Position numbers and translations under genes: made by a program. The notes beneath the pieces are model-generated. The model saw nothing but the letters and a program-made list of their open reading frames with translations, ran no database searches and had not been told where the DNA came from. From assembly GCA_022606135.1 (NCBI GenBank), contig JABYQN010000004.1, forward strand, positions 2,046,001 to 2,110,000: a stretch of DNA of 64,000 nucleotides. The letters run 5' to 3'. The stretch is from Fomes fomentarius. Lineage: Eukaryota; Basidiomycota; Agaricomycetes; Polyporales; Polyporaceae. Of the stretch, positions 29,746 through 42,600 are shown in pieces. The stretch's first letter is position 1. Every line of letters begins with the position of its first letter.

Positions 29746-32633
29746 ATGGCTGCACTAAACCTCAATGCATTCACCGAAAATGCGTCAAGACTGGGTATGC
29801 GGCTGCAGGAGACACTCTCGGAGCACACGAGGGAGCTCGGCATACGGGGCACTGGCTCAGCATACCTAGACAACCCCGAGGAGAAAGTGAAGAATATTGG
29901 AAAGCAGCTGGACTCCAACAGCGACAGAGAGAAGCTCGAGGCAATGAAGAGGCTCATCGCGGTACGTCCACGCGTTCGACAGCATGTTCTCCATCGTCCC
30001 TCACTTCCCAAGAATTCAGTTGATATCCAGGGGACGCAACGTCTCGGAGTTCTTCGCGCAAGTAGTCAAGAACGTTGCCTCTCACAACCTCGAGATTCGG
30101 AAGCTGGTCTACATCTACCTCCTCCGCTATGCAGAGCAAGAGCCCGACCTCGCGCTCTTGTCAATCAATACCTTCCAGAAAGACTTGTCTGACCCCAATC
30201 CCCTCATCCGTGCGATGGCTCTTCGCGTCCTCTCTGGCATAAAGGTACCTATGATAGGCAGCATCGTCATGCTCGCAATCAAGAAGTGCGCAGCGGACAT
30301 CAGCCCTACGTCCGGAAGGCCGCCGCACTAGCGATCCCGAAGCTCTATCAGTCAGTATGACGCCCTCATTCATCCACCCACCCTATTCATGAGTGACTCT
30401 GGGACAGTTTAGACTCCACTCATCAGCCTGAGCTTATCAAGACCATTTCTACTCTTCTCAAGGACCAGTCTCCGCTTTCAATTGGTAGCGTCGCCATCGC
30501 GTTCGAGGCGGTTTGCCCTACCCGACTTGACCTCCTGCACCAACACTACAGGCGACTATGTCGGACGCTGATCGACATGGACGAGTGGGGACAGGTTGAC
30601 CTGATCAATCTCCTGGTTCGATACGCCCGTGTCATGCTGCCCCGACCATCTACGTCTGCGATCGCAGAGGGCTCATCAGATGCAGAGATTGACAGTGACC
30701 TGAGGTTATTGATAACGTCTGCGGAACCTCTCTTCCAGTCCCAAAACCCCGCTGTATGTTACGCTCGCGTCCTTGGAGACAGACATAGGCTGACCCGCCG
30801 TCTCAGGTCGTTCTCGCTGTAGCTCGGGTGTTTTTTTATCTTGGACCTCCAGCTGAGTTGCCGAAGATAGTACATCCGCTATCACGACTGTTGCATGTCT
30901 CTCCAGAGGTGGAGCGCGTCGTCCTCACAAATCTAGTTCTGACGTCCAGCGCACTCTCCGTAAGTGCAGACCGTAACTCGCAGAACGCATCATTCATCAA
31001 TCATTGTATCTCATGCGTCGTAGGAATCACTGGCAAAGTCATACACTCGGTTCTTGGTGCGTGCCGATGACGCTCGGCAAGTGAAGAAGGACAAAGTCCG
31101 CCTCTTACGTTCCATCGTCAACTTGGACAACTATTCTTCCCTCCTACGAGAGTTCATTGTAAGTGCAAACGACCTACTCTTCCAACCTCTGACTCACCTT
31201 TGAAGATTGTAGTGCTACGCCGATGACGCCGATGACGAACTCGTCGCAGACTCCATCCAAGGCATTGGGCACATTGCTCGTGTGATACCGGAGTCGACCG
31301 CGCAGTGTCTATCAGCTCTCATGTCATTCATCCAGAGCAAACACGGTACATATCTCCTCCTATACGCCAAACTTCCCCACTCACGTCAAGGCATATCACA
31401 GACGTCATCGTAACAAATGCTGTACTAGTCCTCAAGTCGCTCGTCCAAATCCGACTGCAGCAACAACAGACCGCAATAGCATATGGCGGTCTCCCGTCGC
31501 ATTCGTTTTCTCCCGTTGAGATCATCGCTCGCCTTGCGCGCCGCCTCGACGAGATTCGACATCCCAAAGCGCGGGCCTGTGTCCTGTGGCTAGTCGGACA
31601 ATACGCGGCAGCGAATCCAGAGCAAGCAAACGGAGTCATCCATGTTGGTCCAGAAGGCATCGCCCCATGGGCACCAGATGTCCTGCGGAAGACCGCGAAG
31701 TCGTTTGCACAAGAGGTGCGCTGCCTCCCCGCTGAAGCTCCATCACCGACGACATGTTACTCATCGCTCATGGTTTGTGCAGTCATCCGAAGTAAAGCTG
31801 CAGATCGTCACGCTCGCAGCGAAGCTCCTCGTCCTGTCTCCTTCCGATCGGACCATCGGCCTCCTGAACCGCTATGTCTTCTCGCTCGCACGCTACGACT
31901 TGAACTACGACGTACGAGACCGCGGCCGCATGCTCGGTGCGCTTCTCGCCGGAGTAAACTCAAACATATACGGCGAGAACGACGACTTGCGCGAAGACGT
32001 CGGTGGAGTGATTCTCCGGCGCGAGCAAGTCAGGATGGTCTTGTTCGAAGGCAAGGCCAGCCCTGCGGACGACGCCGCAACAAACGGTGAATATGCGATT
32101 CACTCCTTTTTCATCTACAGTTCCTTGACATCAGTTCGTATTCAGATGACGACCATGGCCGCTTTGGCTCGCTCGCTGCAGTCACTGGCAAATGGGCGGG
32201 TGGCCACAACTACCTTCCCGACTGGCTGGAAGAAGGCACCGAATCCTCTCTCCGCGACACCGACGCAGACATCCCACAAGCTCCGGCATATGCGTCGCAG
32301 TCATCCGCAGCGCGATCCATCGCATCTTCCAGCTTGGCTTCACCAGTCATACTGACACCTACTGGAGGAGCCTCGCCCTCGGGCTCCTTCGTCAAGCAGC
32401 AAGCCGCAAAGGCAGCGTATACGAACCTCGACAAGTTCTATGAAGATATCGAGGAGACTGAGGAATCCGACGAGAGCGAGAGCGAGGATAGCGACGGCGA
32501 TGAGGAAGAGGAAGAGGCAAGTGCAAGTGGAGGAGAAGCAGGGTCGACAGAGGAGGACGACTCGGACGAGGAAGGCGAAGATGAAGATGAGGAGGGTGAA
32601 GACGAGCATCATGTACAGGGTACAACAAGATAG
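29746..32633 (+). CDS. APL6: AP-3 complex beta subunit
   Basis: Large subunit of the AP-3 adaptor that sorts cargo from Golgi/endosomes to the vacuole. The start at 29746 gives [20 protein letters not shown]. The trunk is made of Arm/HEAT repeats: [72 protein letters not shown], then [29 protein letters not shown] and [13 protein letters not shown]. The ear region is short, and the C-terminus is a long Asp/Glu/Ser-rich hinge ([17 protein letters not shown]), a hallmark of AP-3 beta over AP-1/2 beta. At least nine exons; the stop is 32631-32633. Length is about 800 residues. It converges with CWH43, with 251 bp between the stops. Confidence 0.9.
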
Positions 32634-32884
32634 TCTACAACAGGCGCTAGCGTACACATAAACAAGTACGATTTTGGTCGGATAGAAGGTGCAAGCAGCA
32701 AGGTTTCGCTCCCTATACCTGTGCACCTTCCGGAACTCTGTAGTACAGAGGCTGCAGAACGACTCAACGTGCAGAACACACTACGGACGTTATTGAATAC
32801 GTACTGTGTTGAACACATGGTACTGATGGCGGTTCTTACCACCCATTTCTGGGTAGTACTCCATCGGGAACCACTATAAAGCAG

Positions 32885-35800
32885 TCATGAGTGGCCAGTT
32901 TTCTTGAAATGCATCCAAGCAGGGATACTCACGTGGTCCTCCGGCAACGTTTCCTTGTATGAACGTAGGTACCGTGCTTCTTTGCTGTCTTCCATTATGG
33001 TCGTGCCAGGCCGCGGGACGACGAACTGCCCGATCTGGAGCTCCGTATCGGTGACAATGCCCCTCGACACGCGTGCGTACGATGTGCGGTACAGCCCACG
33101 GTAGAAGATGTACTCGCACCAGCGGTCTTTGTCGTCCTGGTCGATATCGTGCACCTTACCGTCGTTGACCATGATTTCGTACGGAGCCGGTCGCGCGGCG
33201 TGCGGCTTCGTGACAACGTAACCCAGGAAGATGACAGGTTGGGGATAGGACTCGGCCATGATGCGCGCGAGCTCTTTCGACTGCAATTCGCGGTCAAGCG
33301 GGGTTTCCTCTGTTATGATGCGGCAACAGGCACATCAGCGAGTGGGACGGCACAGAAGCGGGCATGTTTACCTTGTCCGTTGTGGGCGACAATGACCTTG
33401 ACCTCGGTCCCGAACATATCGAGATATGCCTCGATCGCAGGGGCGAGTTCACCATCGGGCGAAGGCAAGAGATGATGAGTAGAGTTGATGATGGGGAACT
33501 ATATAGCACCGTCAGAGTGCGACGCCGGAAAGAGCAAACTCGCTACGCACCTTAGAAAGGAGAACGGCACCCCACGTGTGCTGATTCGGACCAGGACCAA
33601 TGTCAACATACTATACGCATAACGCTTCAGCAACCAGAATATGCGCAACTCAACGGCGTCACTCACGAAGCCAAGTTCCTCGGCCATGACACGAGATCTA
33701 CAGCATCATAATTAGATCTTCTGGAGGGTGCATGCACAAGACGAACTCACAGGTCGCGGTTGCCAAACACCACCCGCTAGAGTTGACACAACTGAGTCAA
33801 CACGAGTCCCAAACACGGCGAGCGTCGAACTCACATGTAGGTCGGTCTCCAACAGCCCGACGACGTCGAGCTCCATATCCCTGTGTAAAACCACAGTCGT
33901 TCAGCGTACAAGATATCGGAGCATCCTAGTCTGAACTCTACATACCTGACGAGATCCCGCATGAGCCTCTGGCTATCCCTCCCCTCGTTATCCATGCCAA
34001 AATGCACAGTCCAAATACCCGTTCGGACGATGCGGGACCCGGGTCGATGTGGCCGCGGCAGCACACCCGGAGTGCGGTAGAGTGTGACAAGCAGCGACAG
34101 CACCGAGACCAGCGCGATCGAGTACTGAAACAAGTGCTGAGAGGCTTTTGGGAGCGTCAGGTGCAGCTGGCTCGGAGGGCTTGCGCGCGAGCGCGGCCAT
34201 CTGAATGCCAACGCGATGCACGCGAACTGTGCGATGAGGATCCTGTCACAGGACAACAAGAACGGTGAGCCGCGGCGGTAAGGTGGGAGCCAGAACATGC
34301 GGCGCACTCACAGATCCGTCCTCTCGCGCAGGTAGACTCCTCCAGGCACGAAGGCATACGCGACCGTGAACGTGCTCAGCACATCGAATACGCACACCAC
34401 CAGCCACGCAACCGTCGCGACCTTCGCCACGCCACCCACCTGCGTCGCATCCTTCACCCTAGCCCACACAACAGGAACGGCAGCCATCAAAAACACGGAC
34501 ACACCCTGCCCACCTGCATACCCTGTCCAGTCCTTGTACGCGTACAAGACATACGCACTCGCCGCTCCGAACGCAAAGAGCGGCTGAGCGAGCGCATCGG
34601 CGATTATTGGATAGCGGGCGGACAATATCGCGAGCGCCAGCCCGACGGCTTGCGCGACGTGTGTGAGGGAGCCGTGTTGGTTGGGGACGGGACCTTTGAC
34701 GGGGTACCCGGTCCATGACCACGCGATGAGCGTACTCGGGTCGGAGACAAGGGAGTGCAGCGAGAAGAGCAGTCCGCCGAGGGCGATAGATGCAGGTAAC
34801 CAACGCGAAGAAGTGCTCGTGGCCTGGACGGGAGATGATTTGGGGGTCGCAGGTGCAGCGGCAATCGCGGGACGATATGCGAATTCGAGGATGGCTAGGA
34901 GAGCGAGCGCGATGCCAGTCTTGTTGTATCCGCCAGAACGTCCGTTGACGAAAGGCCAGACTGCACGAATCATCAATAAGCTGATCATACATACCAGTAC
35001 CAAGAGGGAGGATCAACCAACCTGGGTTATTGCCGTGGTTGGCATGTTTCGACACGCTCGAGAGGAGGAACCCAAGACCCGCGACTGGGTATTGCGAGCG
35101 GCATCATGAGCGATATTCAGCGCACCAGTGTAGTCAGACAACAACGTACCTAGAGCCTGATACGCAATGCCGCCCTCTTCGTCACCAAACCACTGCACAG
35201 CGGCGCCAATCGAGGCGGCACAGTTCGCGAACGCAACCAGGAGTAGTCTCACGAGTGGACTGTCCGACACATACGCGAGCAGCCCAACGAGAGACAAGCC
35301 GTGGAGAATTGTGCGTCCCTCCCTCGTGTATGCCCATTCCTTGAAAGGCGGGATAACGAGGAAGATCGGGCACAGGGTAGTGAGCAAAGCAAACTCCTGG
35401 CCCGCAATGCCGAGCTCCCAGACCGAGAAGTAGAAGAGTGTCGGGGCAAGGGCCGTATAGACAGACCAATAAATGTAGGCTGCCGACACAATTACCTGTT
35501 AGCATAGAGCTATCCGGGGTGTTCACGCCAGCACCTACAGAGGTACAGGTCGCTGGTGAAGGATATAGACGGCCTAACACGCGCATATAACGATGGTGTT
35601 GACTTCCGGGTGACCTCCGCCTTTGCTTTCTCCTTCGTAGAAGTCAATGGTGACACATTCTGTTCGGAGATGGACTCCGTGGGGTTGGAGACTGGCGAAT
35701 CGGCGCTGGCACTGTATACAAGAAAAGAGATCAATGGATGCTCATGCTAGACGATCCAGCCTTTGGTACATCTTGTCCTTTGCAGAGACACCTCCGAACT

Positions 35801-36854
35801 GTGTACCAATAGTGATCTGTAGCATGGTGCACGTTGAGCAAATAGGTATGCTGTATCCGTCACCAGAGTCCAAGACTCACCTTAAGATCTGCAGCTCGAA
35901 AATCTGCCTCTGCCGAAGAGTCGTACAGTATGTCTAGGAATATGAGACTCCATTCGAAGAAGGCGTAATGCGTGTAGGCTATGGAGGCGCGAAAATTCTA
36001 TTGAACCAGATCTCACGCAGCTGCGAATTCACTCACCCCCCGGGACTCGGTGCACTTTGTGTTGTACAAAGAAGTATATCATTGGGACGAGCGATGTGAA
36101 GAACCTGCAGAGATATCGTCAGACACGATGCCGGCCATGTTCCTTAAGATCTGACGCACGCTATCGATGTCCAACGTCTATGTCCCACATGAGCATGTGC
36201 TTACTATTGAAGCAAAGACAACCAACCTCCGACGTCGCGCAGCAGTATGATGAAGAGCAGTACAAGCTAGAGAGCCCCACATCCATGGGAGGTTGAGTAC
36301 AATGTAGGTGATCATGAGGACGTCATGAACGTCGTGGTCTTCGTAGGAAGGGATGTACACCCATCCGCCACAAGAGAGAGTGCGGAGGATGCCTGTAAGA
36401 AGCACAAAGCCCGGTATGCTGGACGACTGATTTCGGTGCAGGGAATATTGAAGCGCGACCAGAGCCAATCTGGGGCCTGCGAGACCGTGACCACAGAACC
36501 GTCGGCCTCGTTCATGAGTTGCGAAAGTTGAGAGACGGGCTCACCTGAGCATAGAGCGATCAATATCTGGAAGATGTTCCGCTCCGGATACCAGTCGCCA
36601 ATCCTGGACCGCAGCATGAGTGCACCTGGTGCATGGAACGCGAAGCCGTGCAGAGTATGAAACTCACGTTGAAGACACGGACGGAAACCATTCCTGCGGA
36701 TAGCCGGCAATTCCATTCTTGACGATCTTCTTGTAATGGAGCGCGCAGCCGATGAAGAGAGCACTGAGAAAAGCAGTGAAAGCAAGATAGGTGTGTATGC
36801 GAGCTATAGTCGACGCGTAGAGTACAAATGGTTTTGACTTGTCTGCGGACGCCA
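32885..36854 (-). CDS. CWH43: CWH43-type GPI-lipid remodelling protein
   Basis: Multi-spanning ER protein that in yeast exchanges GPI-anchor diacylglycerol for ceramide. Read on the minus strand from ATG 36854: [20 protein letters not shown], then the FRAG1/DRAM-type N-terminal part [20 protein letters not shown] with [11 protein letters not shown] and [19 protein letters not shown]. The middle (35.5-34.3 kb) has many transmembrane helices ([49 protein letters not shown]). The soluble C-terminal part looks like an endonuclease/exonuclease/phosphatase-like fold: [49 protein letters not shown] and the end [13 protein letters not shown]. About 15 exons; not all boundaries were resolved. The frame is open upstream of 36854, but has no earlier ATG. 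Confidence 0.85.
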
Positions 36855-37294
36855 TGGCATTGGGTGTGTTGTCCGAGTACTTGCAGTCTGTTGTCGTGTA
36901 GCCTGGCGTAAGATGACAAAGGACGGAGTATACCACGAGCACGCCGAAGTGACCAAGGCGACGACGTCGAAGGCCGTCGGCCGCAGACGGGTCAACAAGC
37001 GTTGCCCCAGACTATCCGTGCGTGTGAACTACGTCATCTCACTTCTGTCTCGGCTAGACCCGGACGGGCGCTAGCTCTCCCGTGCCTCCGAGTCAATCAA
37101 TCAATTATCATCGTACTACGCGCCGCCGCACTGCAGTGCAGTCTGGCGGCCCCCAGTGCAGAGATCGCATCCTTTACGGGGTTAGGAAAGGAATGCCCGG
37201 GAAAAGGCATCTAAGGCACTGGACCCTCCAGCAACTCTTACCCTGAGGACATACGACCCTATTGCGATCTAATTCCTCGCATGATAGTGGCAGC
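36855..37294. other. Intergenic, no gene seen
   Basis: 440 nt upstream of CWH43 and downstream of the unrecognised gene on the same strand. It should contain the CWH43 promoter. Confidence 0.4.
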
Positions 37295-38024
37295 TCAATT
37301 ACTACAGGTTTCTGTGCCAGTGGAAGTTGTTGCCTCATCATCTGGACTATGACATGGCGTACTCGGGTGGTTGCAGCACACGGTCTTGATCTGAAGAAAA
37401 TCCCCGCTGTTATCGCTCCGCACAGATGCGTCTCAGAGAAGAACTCACTGTTAGCATGAGTTTCGAGATGAATGCCCCATCGTTCTTGAAGGCTAGCAAG
37501 ACAGGGAGGTGCATATACACCCCGCAGGCGAAGCGGTGAACGCCTTTCTCATCCGACTGGATATCCAGGGCGAGATTGTTCTCGTAAATCCGGGGAGGAA
37601 GGCAGTCCGATGTCTTCACAACGAGACGCGCGCGGTGAGTGTCGTCCAAATGTACACGGACTGTTTTCGCTCACTCATGTGGCACTCTTCCTTCGCCAGT
37701 CATACACCCGTGCGTCGCAAGCCGGAGGTGCTCTGTGTGGAAACTGAGGAGAAAGTCCTTGCAGACACGCTCGACCTCGCTGGCAACCGTGGGGCTCGAC
37801 TGGGCTCAGTGTCCGTTCCCCCGGGATTGGTTACGACACCGTCCGGCGTAGGCTGGACTACCGGCCATAGATGTCCTACATTCCAATGATCCGTTAGCAT
37901 CGTGATATGATGGCACGATCTGGATAAGGCGAATGTTTACCTTCAAGTTGTGGTAAGAAGCATGAGAACTTCGAATGCAAGTTTGAAAGACCGTCCCGCG
38001 TCCTGCGTGCTCGTGAGTAGTCAT
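37295..38024 (-). CDS. Unrecognised small multi-exon gene
   Basis: I cannot name this protein. Several open segments on the minus strand join at good splice sites. The start at 38024 gives MTTHEHAGRGTVFQTCIRSS. A middle part reads TVASEVERVCKDFLLSFHTE, spliced (AAACAG acceptor) to VRVHLDDTHRARLVVKTSDC and RFACGVYMHLPVLLAFKNDG. A last exon begins IKTVCCNHPSTPCHSPDDEA, and the stop is at 37295-37297. Total is about 180 residues. The joint between the first exon and the middle part is weak: it needs an 18-nt exon or a poor donor. So it could be a broken gene. A retroposon inserted 58 bp upstream of the ATG may have disrupted its promoter. Confidence 0.45.
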
Positions 38025-38082
38025 GACGGAGGACTATCAACGCTGTGCGACTTATGCTCTGTGGTGATGAAGTTCGGAGCTG

Positions 38083-38821
38083 ATGTACTATCTTTTTTTT
38101 TTTTTGGAATCCTTGTTTATTGCCCTTGAGGGCCGGGCCCTATGGTAGGCAAGACACCACATATCGACAAACTGCGTGCACTAGGCGTAGAGGGGGGTTC
38201 TCGGAACGTAGGTAGGGGAGTGGAGAGTGAAACCGCGGCATGTGCGGGAGCCATTAGCTTGGTAGACGTAAGGTATAGTATGATAGGGGAACGAGACTGA
38301 GAACCCGAGACAGAGAGCGAGAGAGGCGGTATGTACAGTAAGTGAGAAAGAGATATCCAGTACGCTGTGCATGTGCGCGCTCGGTGTGAGGGGCAGGTGT
38401 CGATGGTAGACGTTGATGTGGTGGGGTCAGTGACAGGACGGGGACCTTTCAAACTCAAGGGTTCAAGTCGGGACACCGCAGCAACGGGTTACGCGTGGGC
38501 ACCCCGCCGCCTTCGCGCGGGCCGTCCTACCCCCCAAGTGGGCCGTGCAAGCCATAAGACCTCTGCCGAGGGGCATGTGTGTGGGGGGAATGGAGGGAGA
38601 TGCGGCCGGCTGAGAGACGGCAGCCGCTTGCGGCGGAAGGTCTTGAGCGCATGGCGCAGATGTTCATACGTGCAGCTTCGGCGAGCGTGACGTGAGCGAC
38701 GTTGAGCAGCAGCCCAACGCTGAGCGCCGTGGGCCAGGAGTGGGCATCGGGCTTCGTGCCACCAGCATGTGCGCCAGTCGGACGCGTTACGCGAGTCTAG
38801 AGGGGGGAAATGTACTATCTT
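38083..38821 (-). mobile_element. Poly(A) retroposon with 12-bp target-site duplication
   Basis: ATGTACTATCTT occurs at 38083-38094 and again, identical, at 38810-38821. Between them lies about 715 bp that on the minus strand ends with AATAAA (38116-38121 on the plus strand as TTTATT), about 10 nt of spacer and a run of A (T tract 38093-38105 on the plus strand). Poly(A), a polyadenylation signal just before it and a perfect target duplication are the hallmarks of target-primed insertion by LINE machinery. The body is GC-rich, and no reverse transcriptase motif is visible. So it is a 5'-truncated LINE end, a SINE-like element or a retrocopied RNA. No tRNA-like head was recognised. Confidence 0.85.
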
Positions 38822-39611
38822 CAGTATCGATTATCAATAGTAGACTCTACTTGTGCTAATTGTGCATCTGCACGGTGGTTGGACAGTAAGGATATCGAAG
38901 GATCGGCAACATGTTTATTTTGCTGTTGTTGTTCTGATCTTGTCCCATAATCTCTTCATGGTCATATACGATATCAGTACTGGTCTAGAGCAGTGCCGGT
39001 ATCAACGGCTGCCAATCGAGAAGTAGATGGCCAACAGACGACTTCTCACCAGTCGAACCGGAATTGCTGCGACGAAAGTCATCCTAGAGTCCGGGGGATG
39101 ACATGAACGGTGGTTATAGCAAGGACCGTCAAGCGCTCAATCCTGACTGACCGGCGCTTTGCGGCTTCAGTTTGAAGCGAGAACAGTACCAGTCATCGAC
39201 GGGAAGCAGAAGGGAGATGAGCCAGAAGAGCTGCAGCGGTGATATATCGATAGCATGCTAGACAAGGTAAAAATACACAGCGGACGCGACTAATATAATC
39301 AAGAAACAACAACAGGAGAGAGATGCGACGACAGACGGACGATTGAGATGACACTGGGATCCGGGGGCGCAGTGGATGGATGGGACGAGAACGAAGAGAG
39401 GAGAGAGGGAACCGAGAAAAAGAGAAAGTGGAGATATAAGACAAAAGACACTCGCGGGACAGAGAGGCAGCAGGCGGCGGGGCATACTAAAAGCACAGAG
39501 AAATACGTTACGAGATAAGAGCAATTCTGCCTGTCCATCGTCCGACCCTCACATTATGATCCTTCTACTCCCCTACCACCACCGCACTCACGCCCCGCCT
39601 CCTCAGCCTTT
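38822..39611. other. 3' flank of the SWI1-like gene
   Basis: About 790 nt without a supported gene. The minus strand is pyrimidine-rich between about 39250 and 39500, so open frames there are low-complexity and not convincing. It probably holds the SWI1-like 3' UTR. Confidence 0.5.
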
Positions 39612-42600
39612 CTATGATGACGACTGCGCCGGTGCTGGCGAATAGAACGCCCACGGCTGTTCCACAGAGGGCATCGGCTGGTCCCACTTCCAGTTATCCG
39701 ACGCGTTGTAGAACGCAGACTCGCCTCCGTCTATTGCCCTCCAGAGCTCTTGTGGTACTGAGTCGACCCCATCGCTAGGCTCCGTCTTGGGCTCTACGAT
39801 CTTCGCCGTGTCAGCGGCGGTCGAGGCTGGGCGATGCGCCTCAGTCTCCGATGCGGATCCTGGACTGGGACCCACCGACGGAGTGCCCTGTACTAAGTCA
39901 GGGGTCGCCGCCTTTGACCCCGTCTCCTCCTCAGGGAGTCCGTACGACGTGAAGTCGAAGAAGTCGGCTGGGTCGACCGTCGCAGCGTTCAGCCTTGGCG
40001 ATGAGCTGCCGATGTTGAAGCCCGAATCGTCTGTGACGGGGTACGCCTTCAGGATTTCGTTCAGCTCGGTCGCAATCTCCTCCTTGAAGCCGTCCTGTCC
40101 CTCGCCCTCGGACGCGTTCGTCACCTGGCTCAACCAGTTTGTCATCTGCTCGAAGAACTTCACCGCGTCCTCGTCGGTCTTCACTGCGTCCGCCTCCGCC
40201 TGCCGTTTCTCGAGTGCGTTGCTTGGCGGCTCATCCCACTCCGTCTTAATCTTCTTCGCTGCTGGAGCAGCGGATGCAGCGGGCTCCTCCTCGCGAGGAC
40301 GCTTCGTACCAGTTGAGCTGTCTGGGGTGGGCGCGTTCACGGGCGTTGCGGGAGTGACAGGCGGCTTCGTCTCTGACGGACCGGCGGTCGGACTGGCAGC
40401 ATTGGCAGCAGAGATCTTCGAAGCTCTCCTAGGTCTGGGTACTCCCTTCTTGGGAATGGCTTTGGGCTTTGGAGATCTCGGCGTCTGCGGTGAGGGGACC
40501 GTATGACTCGGGGTGGCAGCTGGAGTCTCCGTCGGCTTCGGCGTAGGCTTCTTCATAATCGGTGTGCCAATGACCACGGGTGGTGACGCTGCAGCCGCAG
40601 ATGGTGTGTGGGGAGGAGGAGCGGCGGGAGAGGAAGCGGCCGCAACAGGGACATGGGAAGGTGGCTGGATGGCGGGCGGATGTGAGGCGGCGGCAGGGAC
40701 AGGAGGGCGGGGTGGTTGTTGATTGGAAGGCATCTGGTTCTGTTGCGGAGGACCTACTGCGCCGTTTTGTCGCATGGCATTTGCGAGCCAGTTCTTGAAC
40801 GTGGTGTTCGCCGAGATGACTTGGTTTATCATCGTCCGTACGAGTTCTAAGGGCATGATGTACTTCGGCGGACCCTGGCCTGCGAGCAAATCGCGCTGCT
40901 GCTGGACGGCGTTGATCTTTGTGGCAAGGGTCATTGGACTTCTCCCGACGCAAAGAACAAAGGCGACTCACCATGAGCACAAGCTTTCTGATCACTTCCC
41001 TGTTCATGAAAACGGCGAAGTGAGGCAATTTCGAGTCTACCTCGGATATCATGCGATGCAAGTTCTCAAACGCGACGTTGTAATCAATCCGCTGCGCGTC
41101 CGATATGTGAACCTGTCTCTGAGGAAGACCAATTCCTGAACACCAAACAGTGAGTACTGTGTCGAGGTATCCCTGTTGACAAGCTCCGACTCACCCTTAC
41201 ACTCATCCCTAAGACGCTTGACAGTCTCTATCGCATTCTGCATCTGCACGGCAGTCGGTCTTGGAGGTTGACCTGGCATCATCTGCCCGTTCGCTCCCAT
41301 CTGCTGTGACGGCTGCCCATTCTGTCGCTGCGTCTGTTGCATCCCAGTCGCCATCTGCTGAGGCGGCTGTGACTGAATAGGCATGTTTGGCTTGGGGCCG
41401 TCCTGCACCGTCATTTGCGACGGGTTCAGGGACTGTGGCGCATTGGCCATGGGATTAGAGACATTGCGCTGCTGCCCGGGGCCACCGTTGGCGGCATTCG
41501 CAACCGAAAGACGGAAGTTCCGCTGGGTCTCGAGCATGGCCTTCAGTCGGTCGCGGTTCGTCTCGACGATCTGGATGATTTGCGGAGGGACTCCTCGCTG
41601 CTGCAAATCCTGAACCGAGTAGGCACTATACGACACGAGCTCGCCGATCAGCTTTGGGTCCTTGATGTCGGCCAAGGACTGCGGCATCGGGGCGCCATTC
41701 GACTGCAGCTGCTGCTGAGATCCGTTGTTGTCCATGGGACCGGCCTGGTTCATCTTCAACTGCTGCGCTCGACGGTGCTGAATGAGCTGTTTGAGGTACT
41801 GTTGATCGAACTCGAGGAGGAACTCCTTATAGATGAGCTCGAGTTGCGCTGCAAGAGCGGGACCAGCACGACCAGGTTCTGTGTTGGTACCTGGGAAGTT
41901 TACGAACCCGAGCTTTGCGCCAATGACCGGCCACAAGTCCTTCTGGTTCACCTAGAGAAAGGCGATTGAGCTATTGTTGTCTACCGAGACAAACGCCGAT
42001 GACAAACGTACCATCCGGTAAGAACCAGCGCTCATGACCTCGTAGTGGAGCTGATACAGATCGATTTCCCGTCCCTCGAACTTCAATATTGAGTTGTTCT
42101 TCGCCCCGTGCTTCGGTGCCCACTGCTCGTAATATGCGCGGAGGAATTGTTGGCGGGCCAAGGGGGTCAGCGGGAAGCTGGCAAACGGAACCGAAGGCCC
42201 CTGCTGCTGTCCATTCCCCATCCGCATCCCGTTATTCCCCACCATGTTCTGGGCATGCGACGGTTGTGGAGCACCCTGCTGATGCGCACCCGCTGGTAGC
42301 GGAGTGTTGGCAGAGCGCGGCACCATCTGGTTGGGGTGCGATGCCACCATATTGGGTGGGAGTTGTGGCGTGCTCATTTGCGGAACGTTCTGCTGGGGAG
42401 CTCCGTTCTGCATCATGTTCACACCTACCATCGCTGGTCGGGGACTGTTGAACTGGTGAGCAGGAGAGGAGGAGGGGCCTGACTGGGGCATCCAAGCCGT
42501 CTGCGATGGGTTCGTAGAGCCGTTCGCCATGCGCGGATGGGGAACAGGGGAAACAGATGGTCCATTCCTTGACACACTTTCAGTATACGGACGTCATCGC

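Noticed and set aside
38440..38480. GGTTCAAGTCG as a tRNA-type B box inside the retroposon
   Set aside because: It lies on the plus strand, opposite to the element's poly(A) orientation, and no A box or cloverleaf was found.
39787..40506. 239-codon plus-strand open frame
   Set aside because: Antisense shadow of the SWI1-like C-terminal exon, which continues a multi-exon gene with ARID.
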